A DNA stretch of 64,000 bases from Mimachlamys varia (Eukaryota; Mollusca; Bivalvia; Pectinida; Pectinidae): positions 3,658,001-3,722,000 of the forward strand of contig OX392538.1 in NCBI GenBank assembly GCA_947623455.1, given 5' to 3'. Numbering within the stretch: the stretch's first letter is position 1; each line of letters begins with the position of its first letter. Made by a program: the position numbers and the translations under genes. Shown here one piece after another: positions 25,329 through 38,164 of this stretch. The notes beneath the pieces were generated by a model. That model did no database searches. It was given only the letters and a program-made list of their open reading frames with translations, and was not told the DNA's origin.

Positions 25329-27186
25329 TTCTACTGAGAATTATCAATGTTAATCGTAAAGATTTTGCTGTGTCAAGCCTAGTTCAAAAGTAATATTTAT
25401 ATGTTATTTGAAGAAAATTTGAACGTACATTCAACACTAGCAATATATCAATATAAAATATGATCACAGTTCGAGAGTATAGTAAGATGAACCTAGAGCA
25501 TGAAATTGCACAATTAAATGGTATATTGTGTATGACAGGCAACACGTATAACGGTACACAGCTGTCGTAATACTTCGACAATTAAATCTAGACCTTGTGG
25601 CTGATGTTGTTATTTTACTAACGACAAGTAAAGACGAAATATAAACAAGCGCCAAACGTACAGGATCTATGAAATAAAGCTATTTGTTGCACACTTTCCA
25701 TTTAACCGAATATGTTAATTGTTTCTAAAAATACTGTTCAAATGAAAATAAAATAATTAGAAAATGAATAGAATATGTAATCTTTATTTTAAATGTTTGT
25801 ACGTGTTACGTCATCTTACGTAATATTTAAATTTCAATCAAAACGATTCCGTCTCAGATTATACTTTTCTTTCAAAAATAATGAACACTATCTAAAAAAC
25901 ATCGGAGAATACTAGGGCAAAATATGTACAAGTGTATATGCCAATATATATTATACAATCTTGTACAGAGATAAACAATTCGATATATAAAAATACTTTA
26001 ATATTATAAGACTCGTTCATGACCAGGGATGTAATATAGAGAAATTCCATTCGAGGGGTTTTCAAATTTGGTAAAACCCGAGGCTTTCCCTATCTTACAC
26101 ATCTCATATCAGCTACCCGAATAAGCAAAAAAAAAAGCATGAAAATACGTTTTCATTGGCTACCATTTTGAAAATTTCAACTTTTTCCTTGAGCTTTTAT
26201 GACAAAAACGAATTAGACAGCGAGATTTGGCATACCTAATATGTGCAAACACAGTTTGCGCCAAAAAAAATCTGATCTTTCTGGTGTGTAGGGTTTTAAT
26301 TTCATCACGCCGTCATTTTCTCTTTCCGCCATCAGAGTTTACCTTAATTATGACGTCACGTCATTGTTGAGCCATTTTGAGGTCACGTCGGGGGATATTC
26401 TATATAAGATAGATTTTCTTACATAGCTTTCTTACATGGGCAAACTCTATCCAACATGGCGAGTTATGAGAGAAAAACAAATATAAACAAGTAGCTTCTC
26501 ACATTCAATAGAATAATGTTTTATAGATTGATAAATAAGTTTTGCACACATAAATATGTTCTTAGCCGTCTAGTTACAGTATGACCTGTCATAAAAAAAT
26601 AAAAAATGGGGGAAAACATTGCCACTGGGACCAATTTATATGTGGCGGATGGGAGATGGCGACACAAAAATGACGAGGCTGGAACAGACAGGGTTTCGGG
26701 TTAGAGAGGGGCAAGTTTTGACAAGGCATACTGAATAAATATGTATTTTAATATGTACTTACATAAAGGTAGTATAAATGCAAATGTACATTTGCTATTA
26801 TATTTGCATGGTATCAGTACGAATCTAATAATTAAACGTTAATTGACCAACTAATGGGATCAATCCATTGGCTTTTGTGTACAGGTAATTTATTTTGGAG
26901 AAATAAGTAAAAAGGTTTTTCCATTCATCCCAAATTTTGTTGAATTCGCATTTTTTGTTTTGATAAAGTCATTTGATGTATACATGTTTGAGTTAGATAT
27001 CGCTGTAAGCCAATTATTGAGAGACGTCCTGTTTTCTTTGCATTTGAGAATATGTAGTATTTGGTATATATGATGATGATATTACATTTGTAATTGGTTT
27101 GGTTTTATAAGTGTCTCCTAAGCACCCAAATAGGACTGTACATTGTACTTATATTAAGGTCAATTGTTTTACCCGGTATCCATTTT
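25329..27186. other. AT-rich 3' flank of SPR copy 3, no gene seen
   Basis: The first about 450 bp is homologous to the 3' flank of copy 1 (about 9165-9275 and 10381-10700), with no element between. Beyond that I see no coding potential or recognisable repeat. Confidence 0.5.
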
Positions 27187-27309
27187 TGTGTCGCCTTAAA
27201 AGGCGACATACAGGGATCACTATGTCGGCGTCGGCGGCGTCTGCACCAACAGTTTCCGTGCGATAACTTGAGTTTCCTTGGGCCAATCAAACTCAAACTT
27301 CATAGAGTA

Positions 27310-28621
27310 CGATGGGTGTTCCAAAAATAATGTCACTTGCATCGGTGTTCATATAGCGGAAGTGCTTTTGTTCATTTTAATTTGCTCTGCCCTTCAAAAT
27401 ACTCTCCGCCAGCCAGAACACACCTTTTTAGCCGGTCAATCCATTTTTGGAAGCATTTTTCATACTCTTCAATGGGTACATCCATCAGATAAACAGCAGA
27501 TCCAAGGGCATTTCTCGAATTGTATCTCCTTCCAGATAAATGATATTTAAGTTTTGGAAAGACAAAATAGTCGCAGGGGGCCAAGTCTGGCGAATACGGA
27601 GGGTGCGGAAGGACGGTAACCTTCTCTGACTCAAAAAAGTCATTCACAATACGTGCCTTGTGAGCGGGTGCATTATCATGCAAAAGTCGGACATACTTAA
27701 GTCCTGTTTTGGGGCGGCGAATTTTGTAGTAGTTCTTCGACTTTCTCAGAACAACGTTTTTATAGAACTTGCCTGTGACCGTTCTGCCTTTTGGCACCGG
27801 GATTTGAATAGCTGGACCCTTATTAGTGAAAACAATAGCATACAAACCTTCTTTACCGTTCGTATTCGTTTGGCAATACTTGGGCGTCTGGCATTTTTAG
27901 TGGCCCATATTCGGTTGGCAACCTTCCGCTTTGGTTCAAAATAATACACCCAGGTCTCATCACCAGTGACTATATTATCAAAAGCCTTTTTACTATATTT
28001 TGGGTATATTTTGTTACACGCGTCTTCTTTTGCTCCTCCGTTAACAAATGGGGTATCCATCTTGCATTTATCTTTCTAACTTTTAGGTGTTTCTTCAAAA
28101 TTGCATGAACTCTTGCTAACGACAAGTTTGTCATTCGAGCCAAGTGTCTTACGGTGAATCGAGCATCAGTTTGGAGGATATTTCGGATTTTTTCTATGTT
28201 ACCTTTGGTCGTAGTTGTTGCAGGACGACCTGGGTGAGCAGCATCTTTCAGTTGCTGCTGTCCAGCACTAAATTTACCTACCCACCTACAAACAGTCCTG
28301 TGAGACTTTTGGCCCTCCCCATAAATGTCACACACCTCGCGGTGAATATCTACAGCCTTTATGCCGAGTAATGACCTACCTTTTATATAGGCCCTAATTT
28401 CAAGAACATTTTCAGCTCGTTTTCCTGTCATTTTGTGTCTAGTCTAACGAATAGGCTATGAAACGATGTTCACTGTACCGAGGCCAGTGAACGTGCGGAC
28501 GAGATATTTACCTGTGTCACGAGCTAGTGATCACTCAATCGACACGAGGTGGTTTTGTGCATAAATTGCACGATTTCCGCGAAATAAAGAACAGATGACA
28601 TTATTTATGGAACACCCCTCG
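27310..28621 (-). mobile_element. Mariner transposon, 1,312 bp, TA target duplication
   Basis: TA dinucleotides flank the element at 27308-27309 and 28622-28623. The terminal inverted repeats are about 26 bp and match at 24 positions (CGATGGGTGTTCC... against CGAGGGGTGTTCC...). A neighbouring repeat unit near 28740 shows the uninterrupted sequence ('aacttcatacagtgcttcc'), confirming a simple insertion. Length is normal for mariner. Confidence 0.92.
27372..28431 (-). pseudogene. Mariner transposase, DD34D, two frameshifts
   Basis: The minus strand carries three overlapping reading segments in three frames: 28431 to about 28000, about 28010 to 27850, and 27845 to 27372. The N-terminal part has the helix-turn-helix DNA-binding region (RGISRTTVYR-like 'KSHRTVCRWVGKF', 'GRPATTTT', 'RHLARMTNLSLARVHAILKK'). 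The catalytic Asp residues are all visible: GDETW, LLHDNAPAHK and SPDLAPCDYF, with exactly 34 residues between the last two. Frameshifts near 28000 and 27850 disable the protein. It ends with EGQSKLK and a stop. Otherwise it is well preserved, so activity was lost fairly recently. Confidence 0.92.
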
Positions 28622-29379
28622 TACTTCCTTACCAAAAGTGCTCGCTTGGGATTGCTTTTCAGGGTCGAAGGTCAAAGGTAAAGGTCACTGTTGCTATAAA
28701 TAAAAAATCATTTTTCCTGGGCCAATCAAACTCAAACTTCATACAGTGCTTCCTTACCAAAAGTGCTTGCTTGCGATTGGTTTTCACGGGCAAAGGTCAA
28801 AGGTTAAGGTCACTGTTTCTTAAAATAGAAAATATTTTTCCGTTCTATAACTTAGTTTTCTTGTGCCAATTAAACTCAAACTTCTTACCAAAAGTGCTTG
28901 CTTTGGATTGCTGTTCAGGGTCAAAGGTCAAAGCCAGTGTCATTACACATATGTATTATAACCAACAAAATAATTCATTGTATAGGAATCAATTTGGATA
29001 ACCATACAAATTCCACTTGGAACTGATACAATGCATATCTATAGCTAACTCCTAAAAACCTATCTCCCAACTTGCTGCGCAGGCGACATATCCACTTCCG
29101 TGGAATTCTTGTTTTTTTTTTAGATTTTAGAGGTGTTGGATGTTTGTGCAGTTCCAAAATAAGTTTTCTATGTCTTCAGGTTACGCTTTACAGAGTGAGC
29201 AAATATCCCAGTTTTTAATACAAAATGTTTTTATATATTAATTGGTGGTAACGATCCGGTTCAAAATTTTATATTGGAACCACTGGATTTTGTTTCTTTT
29301 GTGATTTGTTAATGTAATGGATATATTTTATTAAAATTAAGTGCACTAAATCTATTATCTGATTTCCATTTTTGTAACT

Positions 29380-29967
29380 GTGCACCACTTTTGGCTGACT
29401 TGTTTTTGTTTTCATACGAGGCTGAATTTGTCGAGGGGCTTATCAGGACGGGTAACAAAACCCTTGCCAAATCTTTCAATTTCACTTTCAGGTATATCGA
29501 CGATGTGTTGTCTGTAAACAACAAGACGTTTGCTGACTTAGTCGATCGTATATACCCTTCTGAACTTGAGATTAAATACACAACAGACTCTCCTACATCA
29601 GCTTGTTACCTCGATCTTTACTTAACCTATGACCAACACGGGCAACTTACTACTAAGCTTTACAATAAACGTAACGATTTCGATTTTCCGATCGTAAACT
29701 TTCCATTTCTTGCTAGTAACATCCCTGCTTCTCCATCCTATGGTGTTTACATCTCGCAGTTGATTCGTTATTCTAGGGCTTGCTCTGAATATCGAGATTT
29801 TCGATAGATGTCAACTGCTGACGAACAAACTTACGGCACAGGGATTCGAGAGATGCAGGTTGATGAAGACTATGGGGAAGTTTTATGGTCGCCATCTTGA
29901 TCTCTTCGAGAAATATTCTGTACCTTTGTGTGATATGAAGATGGACGTTTTTGAGTTTGCTTGTTAG
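29380..29967 (+). pseudogene. Best-preserved reverse-transcriptase fragment (RT-g)
   Basis: An open stretch of about 138 residues (29391-29804): 'PLLADLFLFSYEAEF', 'GNKTLAKSF', catalytic YIDD in FRYIDDVLSVNN, 'DLVDRIYPSELEIK', 'TKLYNKRNDFDFPIVNFP' and 'PSYGVYISQLIRYSRACSEYRDF'. A frameshift near 29805 puts the rest in another frame ('QLLTNKLTAQGFERCRL', 'MGKFYGRHLDLF', 'MKMDVFEFAC' and stop at 29967). The N-terminal part is missing. The motif style (GTN-APLLADLF, YIDD) suggests a Penelope-like or related non-LTR element, but I cannot fix the family. At least ten other fragments of this element occur in the window. Confidence 0.8.
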
Positions 29968-31737
29968 TGTGTTTACTTGTTGTGATGACAATGATGACTC
30001 GGTTCTCATTTTGAGGATTGATGCTTACTTGGATGTGACCAAGATTTATATGGCGGGTGTCGTCGAAGAAGCAGAAGATGCTTACTCTTCCGAAACACCT
30101 GATCTTATTCCCTTGTGCTTTTACGAGAGTCTCCGTGTAAATCTTTCCTTTGTTCCTATTTTGCCTCTAGTTTAATCAGTTTTGAGTTCGGATTATGGTT
30201 TTGTTGACGCTTTGGTATTCTATGATTTTTTTTTTCTAAAGCCTCATTGAATGATTTCTAAGAACCATTTAGAATAAAGCTTGTGTCATCGGCTATCTGT
30301 GAGAGTTTGTGTTTTATCTTATTTACATTTATGCCTGTAGTGTTTTTATTATCATTAACTTAACATGATTTCAGCCACAAGAAGGATAAAATAGGATAAA
30401 CTCGGTCCCCTTGACGACAACCTCTTTTGATTGGAACAGAGTTCGAAAGGAAGCCATTTTGTTCAACTGCAGATGAGGCTTGCTATCAAGATTTGATGAG
30501 TGGTTTTTTGCAAATGGCTATTGTGACACATTTAAGGGCCTCTTACAGACACGCCCCGGGTGTCAGCAAATTGCAATTGATAAATTTTCCTCTTGCCTTG
30601 GATTATTGCTCCCATGTTTGACCAAAAGCAGACAAGTCGTTTTTTGGGAAAATATAATTAAAAATAAAACATGCACGATATGACTCTCTCTTGGACCTCA
30701 ACTACAAGGCCCCATAAAACCCAATTGTGGCAGTAACAGGTCAACTAAATAATAGGATCTCCATGTAGTGGTGATGATTGTTGTCAACCAATTTTTGGGG
30801 TTAATGGCAGTTTTCCTTAAAGTATTTGATATCAAAATAGACTAGTTACAAATTAGGTGACCTTGCCCTACTTTATCTGCCTTTAGCAGACTTTTGTTCT
30901 TCTGAAATCTTTAAAAATTTACCACTTAATTTATTCAACAACAAATACACTAACTTGAATTTTTACTACAATTATTCAGTTCACAAGAACTTCAACAATT
31001 TTACTTTTTACACCAATTTTTTACATCTACTTTGACTCCCATATTTTCTCTGATCCCACACAAAATCAGATGTTTTAAACATAACTATACTATCTGCAAC
31101 TGATCTTAACGTATCTCCCTGCAAACTGTTAGCCTTAGCACTGACAGGCCGCAGAAAGGCCCAAATTGGCACCCCTCCTTTGTCAAAATGCACGAAATAT
31201 ATAGCAAAAAATCATATGTCCAAACACGTATACCACACCACGGTATAAAATACTTCTAAGCGAAAACTCCTTCTTTTTGGCAATAGTGGTTGCAGGAATG
31301 TGTTACGAACCGGATAAAAACGCTTGTATTTTACATGTTAAAGGTATGGATTATTAAAACTTTGCCGCGATTTGAGGAGATAAAACGACAGAAGATCCGT
31401 ATGGAGGATAGCAGAAGACAACCATTGGATACTCGTCATTTACTCGTGAGCGTAACAATGTTCAAATCACGATATTTGTATTACATAGTTTCTTATACAG
31501 TATTTACTGAATATTTCATATAGTTCCTAGGCACTTTGACAATCCCGTCCATTTGAAGTTGCATTGATTGTTATCTAAGCTATACATACGAGAACAACAA
31601 CCTTTTTCCCGAATATGGGAAAGAGAACTTCATCTTAGGGAACAGAATAGTAGAAAAATAGTTGTGGTAACGGTTTTCATTCTCTGTATATCAGTAGAGT
31701 GATGTGATCTTAGGAGACATGAAATAATGATTATATT
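29968..31737. other. Intergenic region with RT 3' UTR, otherwise featureless
   Basis: About 29968-30180 continues the RT element's 3' part ('gatgcttacttggatgtgaccaagatttatatggcgggtgtcg'), whose reverse complement appears in the minus-strand fragments. From 30180 to 31737 I see nothing codable; short ORFs have no recognisable features. Confidence 0.45.
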
Positions 31738-32222
31738 TGTATTGTTGGATTTTATCGTGAGTGCTGCTGATTTTACGTTTGGTCACCAGTGCTAGGGTGG
31801 GTTCGGACCTTACAAATATAACTGATCATGATCTTACTTACAGGATCAGATGAGAAGTTGAAACGTTACAAATGGAATTCATATTGCACGTTAAGCTATG
31901 TCTGAGGCCATCTCAGCTGTCAGGATCCCCTTTTATATGTATACCCTTCTCATATTTTTTATAATACATAAATCATATGAATTGCCCGCAAAGAGGCGCT
32001 TTATTATGTCTGTTGGAATAAACTTAGTACCCAATGAAAATCCAGGTCGTCGAGCAGCTGACGACAATTTTCCTGTTCACGTGTAACCAAGGCTTTTAGT
32101 AGATAAAATGATACCCGTTGACCTACATTGTAGTGACCCTGTAACACGTAAGTCGGACACTACGGCAGGGTTGTAGATACCTGTATCCTTTCTATCACAC
32201 TTGCTAGCAAACATTAGACGAC
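31738..32222 (+). promoter_or_regulatory. Type-B upstream region of SPR copy 4
   Basis: Matches 18475-19068. Shared blocks are 'gttggattttatcgtgagtg', 'gtgctagggtgggttcggacc' and 'gtcggacactacggcag' (about 75 bp before the ATG). Likely promoter and 5' UTR; the start site is not visible. Confidence 0.5.
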
Positions 32223-35200
32223 ATGATGGAGAAATGCGAGAGGATCTTCCTGAAGAAGAGTTTTGTAGTCATTACCGGCGCCAGTAGAGGAATAGGGAGA
32301 TGTATCGCCCTACAGTTTGGTGGGAAGTTCCCTCCTCAGTCTGTGTTTGTACTTATGGCCAGGAATGTTAAGGATTTGGACACCGTCAGAACAGAAATGA
32401 TGGCATCTGATCCGAAAATTTCGGTATTGACAAAGATTTACGACCAAGGGAATACCGATACTGGATATTTCGATGGAATTTTTGACAACATACTTGCTGA
32501 AAATAAACTTTCAAAGGACGATTTCGACCAGGCAGTGATTGTTCATAATTGCGCTACGACCGGTGACATCACAAAGACCGCACTTCAAATGTGTGACGCC
32601 GACAATGTCAGATCTTTCTACGACATCAACCTGGTCGGGATGATCCTCCTAAACACAAGCTTTTTTAACACATTTACCAATCCAGCACGACCTCGAATTG
32701 TAGTCAACATTTTGTCAGGAGGTTCCCAGGTTCCAACACCGTCTCTCCATCTTTACTGCGCAGGTACGTTGAATACATTCTTATGATTTGGAGTGGAGCA
32801 TTGAGGGATCCAAATGCTATTTCACATGATTTGAATTTTTTTTTCATTTAAATACGTTTTCGAAAAAACTATAGACACTAAATTTAGTTGATGTTTTTAG
32901 ATATGTGTTTGCTGAGATTAAAGTGTTGCTTACCTATCATGAACAAGATGTAAAATGGTGGGTGTCATTTGTTAAATCAAATGCAGCTTCTGGAATCATA
33001 AGTCATGTTGGCAACGAATTCGTGAATTTAAAATACCTTGAAAGAAGTACATGTAACTAAAAATTGACCACGTCGGACATCGGCTACGCGGTATCTAATT
33101 AACAAGTACGGATTCCTTTGTCTGAATAAAGGTATTCTACATTGTAGTTGATTTTAAACAACGTGGGTTCACTACTAAATGTAAATCAAAGCCAGTGACA
33201 GACATGCTATTTCAATGTTTATCAAATGATCAAATAAGTGGTCAGAGCCTTCAACTTCGTTTTGAGATATTTTAGGGGAGCAGAAAGCAATACCCCTGGA
33301 GTATCGAGGATGCTATATTATCAAATTGGGTCGTTCGTTATGTCCCAATTATCTAATGAACATAACATATGGTTTATTCAATTGAGAATTAGTTTTCCCA
33401 AATGAAAAACTTTTTCGTGATGAGTTTATTTCTAGGCTGCTCTGGGTGTTGTTAATTGTGTTTCAAAATTAAGATATCATTGATATAGCGACGTTTAAAT
33501 TTTTAGGTAAGGCTGCCCGTGATATGTTCTTCCGGGTCCTCGCCACAGAGGAGCCGTCGATCCGAATTCTGACCTACGCCCCTGGTGGTGTCGACACCGT
33601 GATGTTGCGAGACCTGGAAACAAATTCGTTCTCTGGACCGCTTCAAAAACTATTTAAGGGTGAGTGAATCCGTTAATGAATAAACAACATTTACGTTTAA
33701 ACAGGCCCTGGTAAGACCATGTAAAAAAACCCAAAACAACAGAAACAATAGAAAATCACACTGGAATAAACAGAATACAGCAGAACACAACAGTTAAAAT
33801 AGAAGATTAGTATACACTGTACCTATGATTCCTCTAAAGCTACATCAAATGCTAACATCCAAGAAAAAAATAAATATTCTCCAGTTGAGCTACAGCTTTA
33901 AAACGTCATAATGATCAATCCGTTAACCAAATAATATTGATCTCAAACAAATAAATACGACCGATCAGAAACGAACATGCAACTTTTCTTCTAAAAAACA
34001 TTGTTGTTGATTAAAAAGTTTTCTTTGATGTAAAAAAAAAAAGAAATTAAGAAGACGCATAGCTAAAAGCCGAATGAAACAAAATGACTCCGTAACATCA
34101 AATAAATTAGAAAATACCGAAGCATTAACAAAAGCATGATCCTAACTCAAAATCGATAAAACCATGGGCTAAATATGAACAAAGGAAAGATTTACATGGA
34201 GATCCTTGTAAAAGTTGAAAAGTATAAGACCAGGTGTTCCGGAAGAGTAAGCATCTTATGCTTCATCGACGACACCCGCAATGTAAATCTTTGTCACATC
34301 CAAGTAAATATCAAGCATTCAAAATGAGAACAAAGTATCATTGTCAATCACAACAAGTAAACACACCAATGAGCATACTCAAAAACGTCCATCTTCATAT
34401 CACTTAAAGATACAGAATATTTCTCAATGAGACAAAGATGGCGACCATAGAACTTGCCCATAGTTCTGATCAACCTACATCTCTCGAATCCTTGTGTTGT
34501 TAGTTTATTTGTCAGCAGTCGACTTTGGTCATGAAAATCTAGATATTTAAAGCAAGCCCTAGTATATCGAATCAACTGTTACATGTTAACACCATAGGTT
34601 GGAGAAGCCAGGATGTATCTATCAAGAAATGGAAAATTCACGATCGGAAAATTGAATTCATCACGGTTATCGTATTGCTTAGTAGTAAGCTGCCCATGTA
34701 GGTCGTAGTTTAAGAAGAGATCGAGGTAAGCAGCTTATGTAGAAGTGTCTGTTGTGTTCTTTATTTCACGTTACCAAACCAACTAAAAAATACCAAATAG
34801 AATGACTGAGTAACATCAAATAAATTCCTAAATACCAGATAAAATGACTCCAAAACACCAAACCGACTCCAAAATACAAAATGGAATGACTCCATAACAC
34901 CAAACCAACTCCAAATTACCAGATAAAATGACTCCATAACACCAAACTGACTCCAAAATACCAAATAGAATGACTCCATAACTCCAAACCGACTTCAAAA
35001 CACCAAATAGAAGGACTCCCAAATTTCAAACCGACTTCAAAATACCAAATAGAAAGACGCCAAAACTTTAAAACGACTCCAAAATACCAAATAGAAAGAA
35101 AATAATTCCAAAACATAAAATGACCATACAATACATACAAATACAGCATTAACATTACGTTCAAATGCAATTTTTATTGTATAGAAAGCACTTTTTAATG

Positions 35201-37597
35201 TGAAAAAGAAATTAGAAAATCTACTTACAAGTATACCTCAAAAACACTACAAAAGCAATCAAAAACACTTAAATTACTGAAAAACGTTTTAACTGAATAA
35301 CAGCATATCAACAAAAAACATTAGAGAATACCAAACAGTCAACAAAACCATAACCCGAACTCCAAACCGATTCAAACAAACAGATCCACATGGAGACCCT
35401 TGTACAAGTGCAACAGAATAAGACCAGATGTTGCGAAAGAGTAAGCATCTGCTTTATCGACGACAACCGCCATGTAAATCTTGGTCACATACAAGTAAAC
35501 ATCAAGTCCTCAAAATGAGAACCGAGTCATCATTGTCAATCACAACAAGCAAGCACACTTATGACCATACTCAAAAACCGTCCATCTTCATATCACACAA
35601 AGATACAGAATATCTATCAATATAGACAAAATGGCGACCATTAAAATTGCCTATAGTTCTGATCAACCTGCATCTCCCGAATCCCTGTGTTGTTAGTTTG
35701 TTCTTCAGCAGTCGACATCGATCACGAAAATTACGATATTTAGAGCAAGCTCAAGAATAACACATTAACTGCTACATGTTAACACCATAGGTTGAAAAAG
35801 CAGGGGTGTCACTATCAAGAAATGGATAATTAACGATAGGAAAATTACAATCGTCACGTTTATCGTATATCTCAGTAGTAATCACTCCTTATTGGTCAGA
35901 GTTTAAGTAGAGATTGAGGTAAGCAGCTGATGTAGACGAGTCTGTTGTGTTCATTATTTCTGAAGGGTATATACGATCAACATGATCAGCAAACTCCTTG
36001 CTGTTTATAGTCAACACATCGTCGACATACCTGAAAGGAAATATTTGGCAAGGTTTGTGTTACTTGTCCTGATAAGCTCTTCACCTAATTAAGCCCTGTA
36101 TGAAAACAAAAACATGTCAAATAACAACGCAATTCATGCGTACCAGCTAGTTATGCGATGAAATTTGATGAAAAATATCTTTTTTGTTAAAGGTCAAATT
36201 ACGTTTTTATTATATATTTGATTAAAAAGTTTATTAACAAAACTTAGATAAATGTACAATGTCTTTGTTTTTTGTTCTTTTTTATTTTCAACTTCACAAG
36301 AAAAACTCATTACGTTTCTTTATATGTACATTGTACGTATATTTAGTTGACAAATTGAACAATTTATATAAAACCACCAACTTAAAAGCAAAAAGAAACA
36401 GTCCTGCTAGAAAAGCTCGCTTACGTCGTAAAAAGCATCCCGCCAGCTTAATAAAGTTCTATGGGTTGCTTTAAAGATAAAAATGATCTCGACTGCTGAC
36501 AAAAATAAACTTACTTCACAGGGATTCGAAAGATGCAGGTTGATGAGAACTATGAGCAAGTCTTATGGTGCCTTCTTTCATTGAGGAATATGTTATATCC
36601 TTGTGTGATATGAAGATGGACGTTATTTAGTTTGTTCTTTGTGTGCATACTTGTTATGATTTAGAATGATTATTCGGTTCTCACTTTGAGGATTTGACGT
36701 TTACTTGGATGTGCCCAAAATTTACATTGCAGGTGTCATCGATGAAGCAAAAGACGCTTACCTTTCCGGGACACCTTTTCAGTTTTATCTTATCATATCA
36801 TACAGTATGACATGTATAGTATAATCACCTGGTCGGCATACTGTATCTATTACTAACGTTGAAAGGTATATCATATGTGTGTTACGTCATCTTTATTAAT
36901 AGGAGGTGGCATACTCTGCTGGTGGATTTTTTCGTCCCCGCGGTTTGCTGGAGACTCCATAGCCACAGTTATCTAATTTGAGTAGTGACACGGTACATAA
37001 TATACACATTTTCGTAGTACACGAAATTATACAGAACTAGTTTGGTTTTAATTCCAAATTCATAAGTTAAAGGGTTTTTACGCACCTGACCCTTCTGTTT
37101 CTATATTGGTTTGGAAATTTTGGATTCCCACCTTTTGGCCCCTGGCATCACTGAGGAATCCTTGAGGGAAGAAACAGCTGTATGGTGCAGTTTAATTCAG
37201 TTTTTTTGACATACTATTTCTATTACTAAATTCAAAAGGTGCAGCATATGTGTGTGTTACGTCATATCTTATCAGGTACTTAACGAGGTGTACATGTAAA
37301 TGTTTCCTTTGTTCATATTTTTCGGTATTCTCTGTTTTTTTCAAATACATGTCTTAATCAATAATCACACTGTAGTATTCTTCATACCTACGTGATCCAG
37401 CAGGAGGACTCACTTCTGTTTGTGTTATTGTTTCAGACCTACGTAAGGATGGCAAGTTGTTGACACCAGATGAAGGGGTCACGGACCTGGTACAGGTCCT
37501 GGAGGAAAATGCGTTTGAGAACGCCGTATACGTGGACAACTATATTCAGGGAGCACAGCCCTACCTTGACGAAATGGAGAAAAATAATCAATCATGA
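32223..37597 (+). CDS. SPR: Sepiapterin reductase-like SDR, copy 4 (divergent, 3 exons)
   Basis: Exons are 32223-32763, 33507-33659 and 37437-37597. They join to 284 residues from the first of two adjacent ATGs; the second (32226) aligns with the start of the other copies. This is the most divergent copy. The core is intact: TGASRGIG, MARN, the Ser of the NILSG block, and YCAGKAARDM, which is closer to vertebrate SPR than the other copies. Unlike copies 1-3, the C terminus keeps Asp in AVYVDNY, where known SPRs have the substrate-anchoring Asp. It then runs about 20 residues longer, ending EMEKNNQS. Exon 2 reads GGVDTVM where the others have DTDM. It is probably the ancestral-type functional enzyme of the cluster (inference). 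Intron 2 (3.8 kb) is packed with RT fragments and a 42-bp minisatellite and lacks the SINE shared by copies 1-3. Confidence 0.9.
34185..34790 (-). pseudogene. RT-element fragment (RT-h)
   Basis: On the minus strand from 34575 an open segment reads 'IRYTRACFKYLDFHDQSRLLTNKL', 'QGFERCRLIRTMGKFYGRHLCLIEKYS' and 'MKMDVFEYAH'. This is the C-terminal part of the RT family without the frameshift seen at 29805. The upstream RT core (about 34580-34790) is broken. Lies in SPR copy 4 intron 2. Confidence 0.7.
34790..35105. repeat. Degenerate 42-bp minisatellite
   Basis: About 7-8 units of roughly 42 bp of the type 'ccaaatagaatgactccataacaccaaaccgactccaaaata'. Because 42 is a multiple of three, minus-strand frames stay open (repeating ESFYLVFWSxFGVM). 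No gene is implied. Confidence 0.75.
35385..36110 (-). pseudogene. RT-element fragment (RT-i)
   Basis: The minus strand from 36110 carries the catalytic block (YVDDVLTINS-like, at 36005-36035), the following 'EFADHVDRIYP' block, and the 3' region down to 35390 ('ctttatcgacgacaaccgccatgtaaatcttggtc'). Multiple frameshifts. Next to RT-h in the same orientation, with the minisatellite between them. Confidence 0.6.
36480..36790 (+). mobile_element. RT-element 3' fragment (RT-j)
   Basis: Plus-strand match to 29810-30100: 'gactgctgacaaaaataaacttacttcacagggattcgaaagatgcaggttgatgag' and 'gatatgaagatggacgtt'. Opposite orientation to RT-i, 370 bp away. Frameshifted. Confidence 0.55.
36830..37300 (-). 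repeat. R1 repeat, inverted copy
   Basis: Reverse-complement match to 4110-4560 ('acgcacctgacccttctg', 'ccttttggcccctggcatcactgagg', 'gcagcatatgtgtgtgttacgtca'). Lies just upstream of SPR copy 4 exon 3. Confidence 0.5.
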
Positions 37598-37809
37598 TGC
37601 CATGACTTTGAAAACAGTTTCTTATTTGTTCATTTTATTAATGTACTACAGCTGTGCAGTTTTGTCAGTTTTAATTGTTACTCTTACATTTTGTAGGAGC
37701 AATCACATGGTTAGGGTTCATTGGACTGTAACTTGGAACACTCGTCGTAGTTTGTATTGATATATTGTTGATGCCTTCAAATTTTCTTCAAAAATTATAT
37801 AAAAATGTA

Positions 37810-37815
37810 AATAAA
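37810..37815 (+). promoter_or_regulatory. Possible poly(A) signal of SPR copy 4
   Basis: AATAAA lies 213 nt after the stop codon. A canonical hexamer in AT-rich DNA, so only weak evidence. Confidence 0.3.
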
Positions 37816-38164
37816 TACAGTATAACTATTAACGTATAACGTCTTGATATAGGTCATATACTTATTTACATGTGAAGAATATCACACTCTATTTCCAAGG
37901 TTAGTCCAAACTCCATGGTATACATATATGATATAATCACCAGCACGTAGATAGGCTGTACTAAGGTTGACTCGAATTCATCTACTTGCCCGCGATGAAA
38001 TATAGTCCAAATACACACTGTCTGGTAAACAATCATTTTTCATCTGTATACAAATACCTCGTGTTTTTCATTTTGAAAAATTCGGGTTAAGTCCTAGGTT
38101 TTTCTAATGGCTTCTAACCTCTTTTGTCAACGCTTGCCTATCTTTGGTTTTAATTGATGATAAT

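Larger units (their letters stand above)
27187..29110. repeat. Tandem interspersed repeat hosting a mariner
   Basis: It begins with the small hairpin 'tgtcgccttaaaaggcgaca' (27189-27208) and ends near 'cgcaggcgacatatcc'. Inside are about three units of roughly 125 bp, each with 'ccaatcaaactcaaacttc', 'cttaccaaaagtgcttgc' and 'gggtcaaaggtcaaaggt'. The mariner at 27310-28621 splits the first unit. No gene of its own. Confidence 0.65.

Noticed and set aside
36259..36474. 71-residue ORF with basic C terminus
   Set aside because: No homology that I recognise, AT-rich intron DNA, no splice context.
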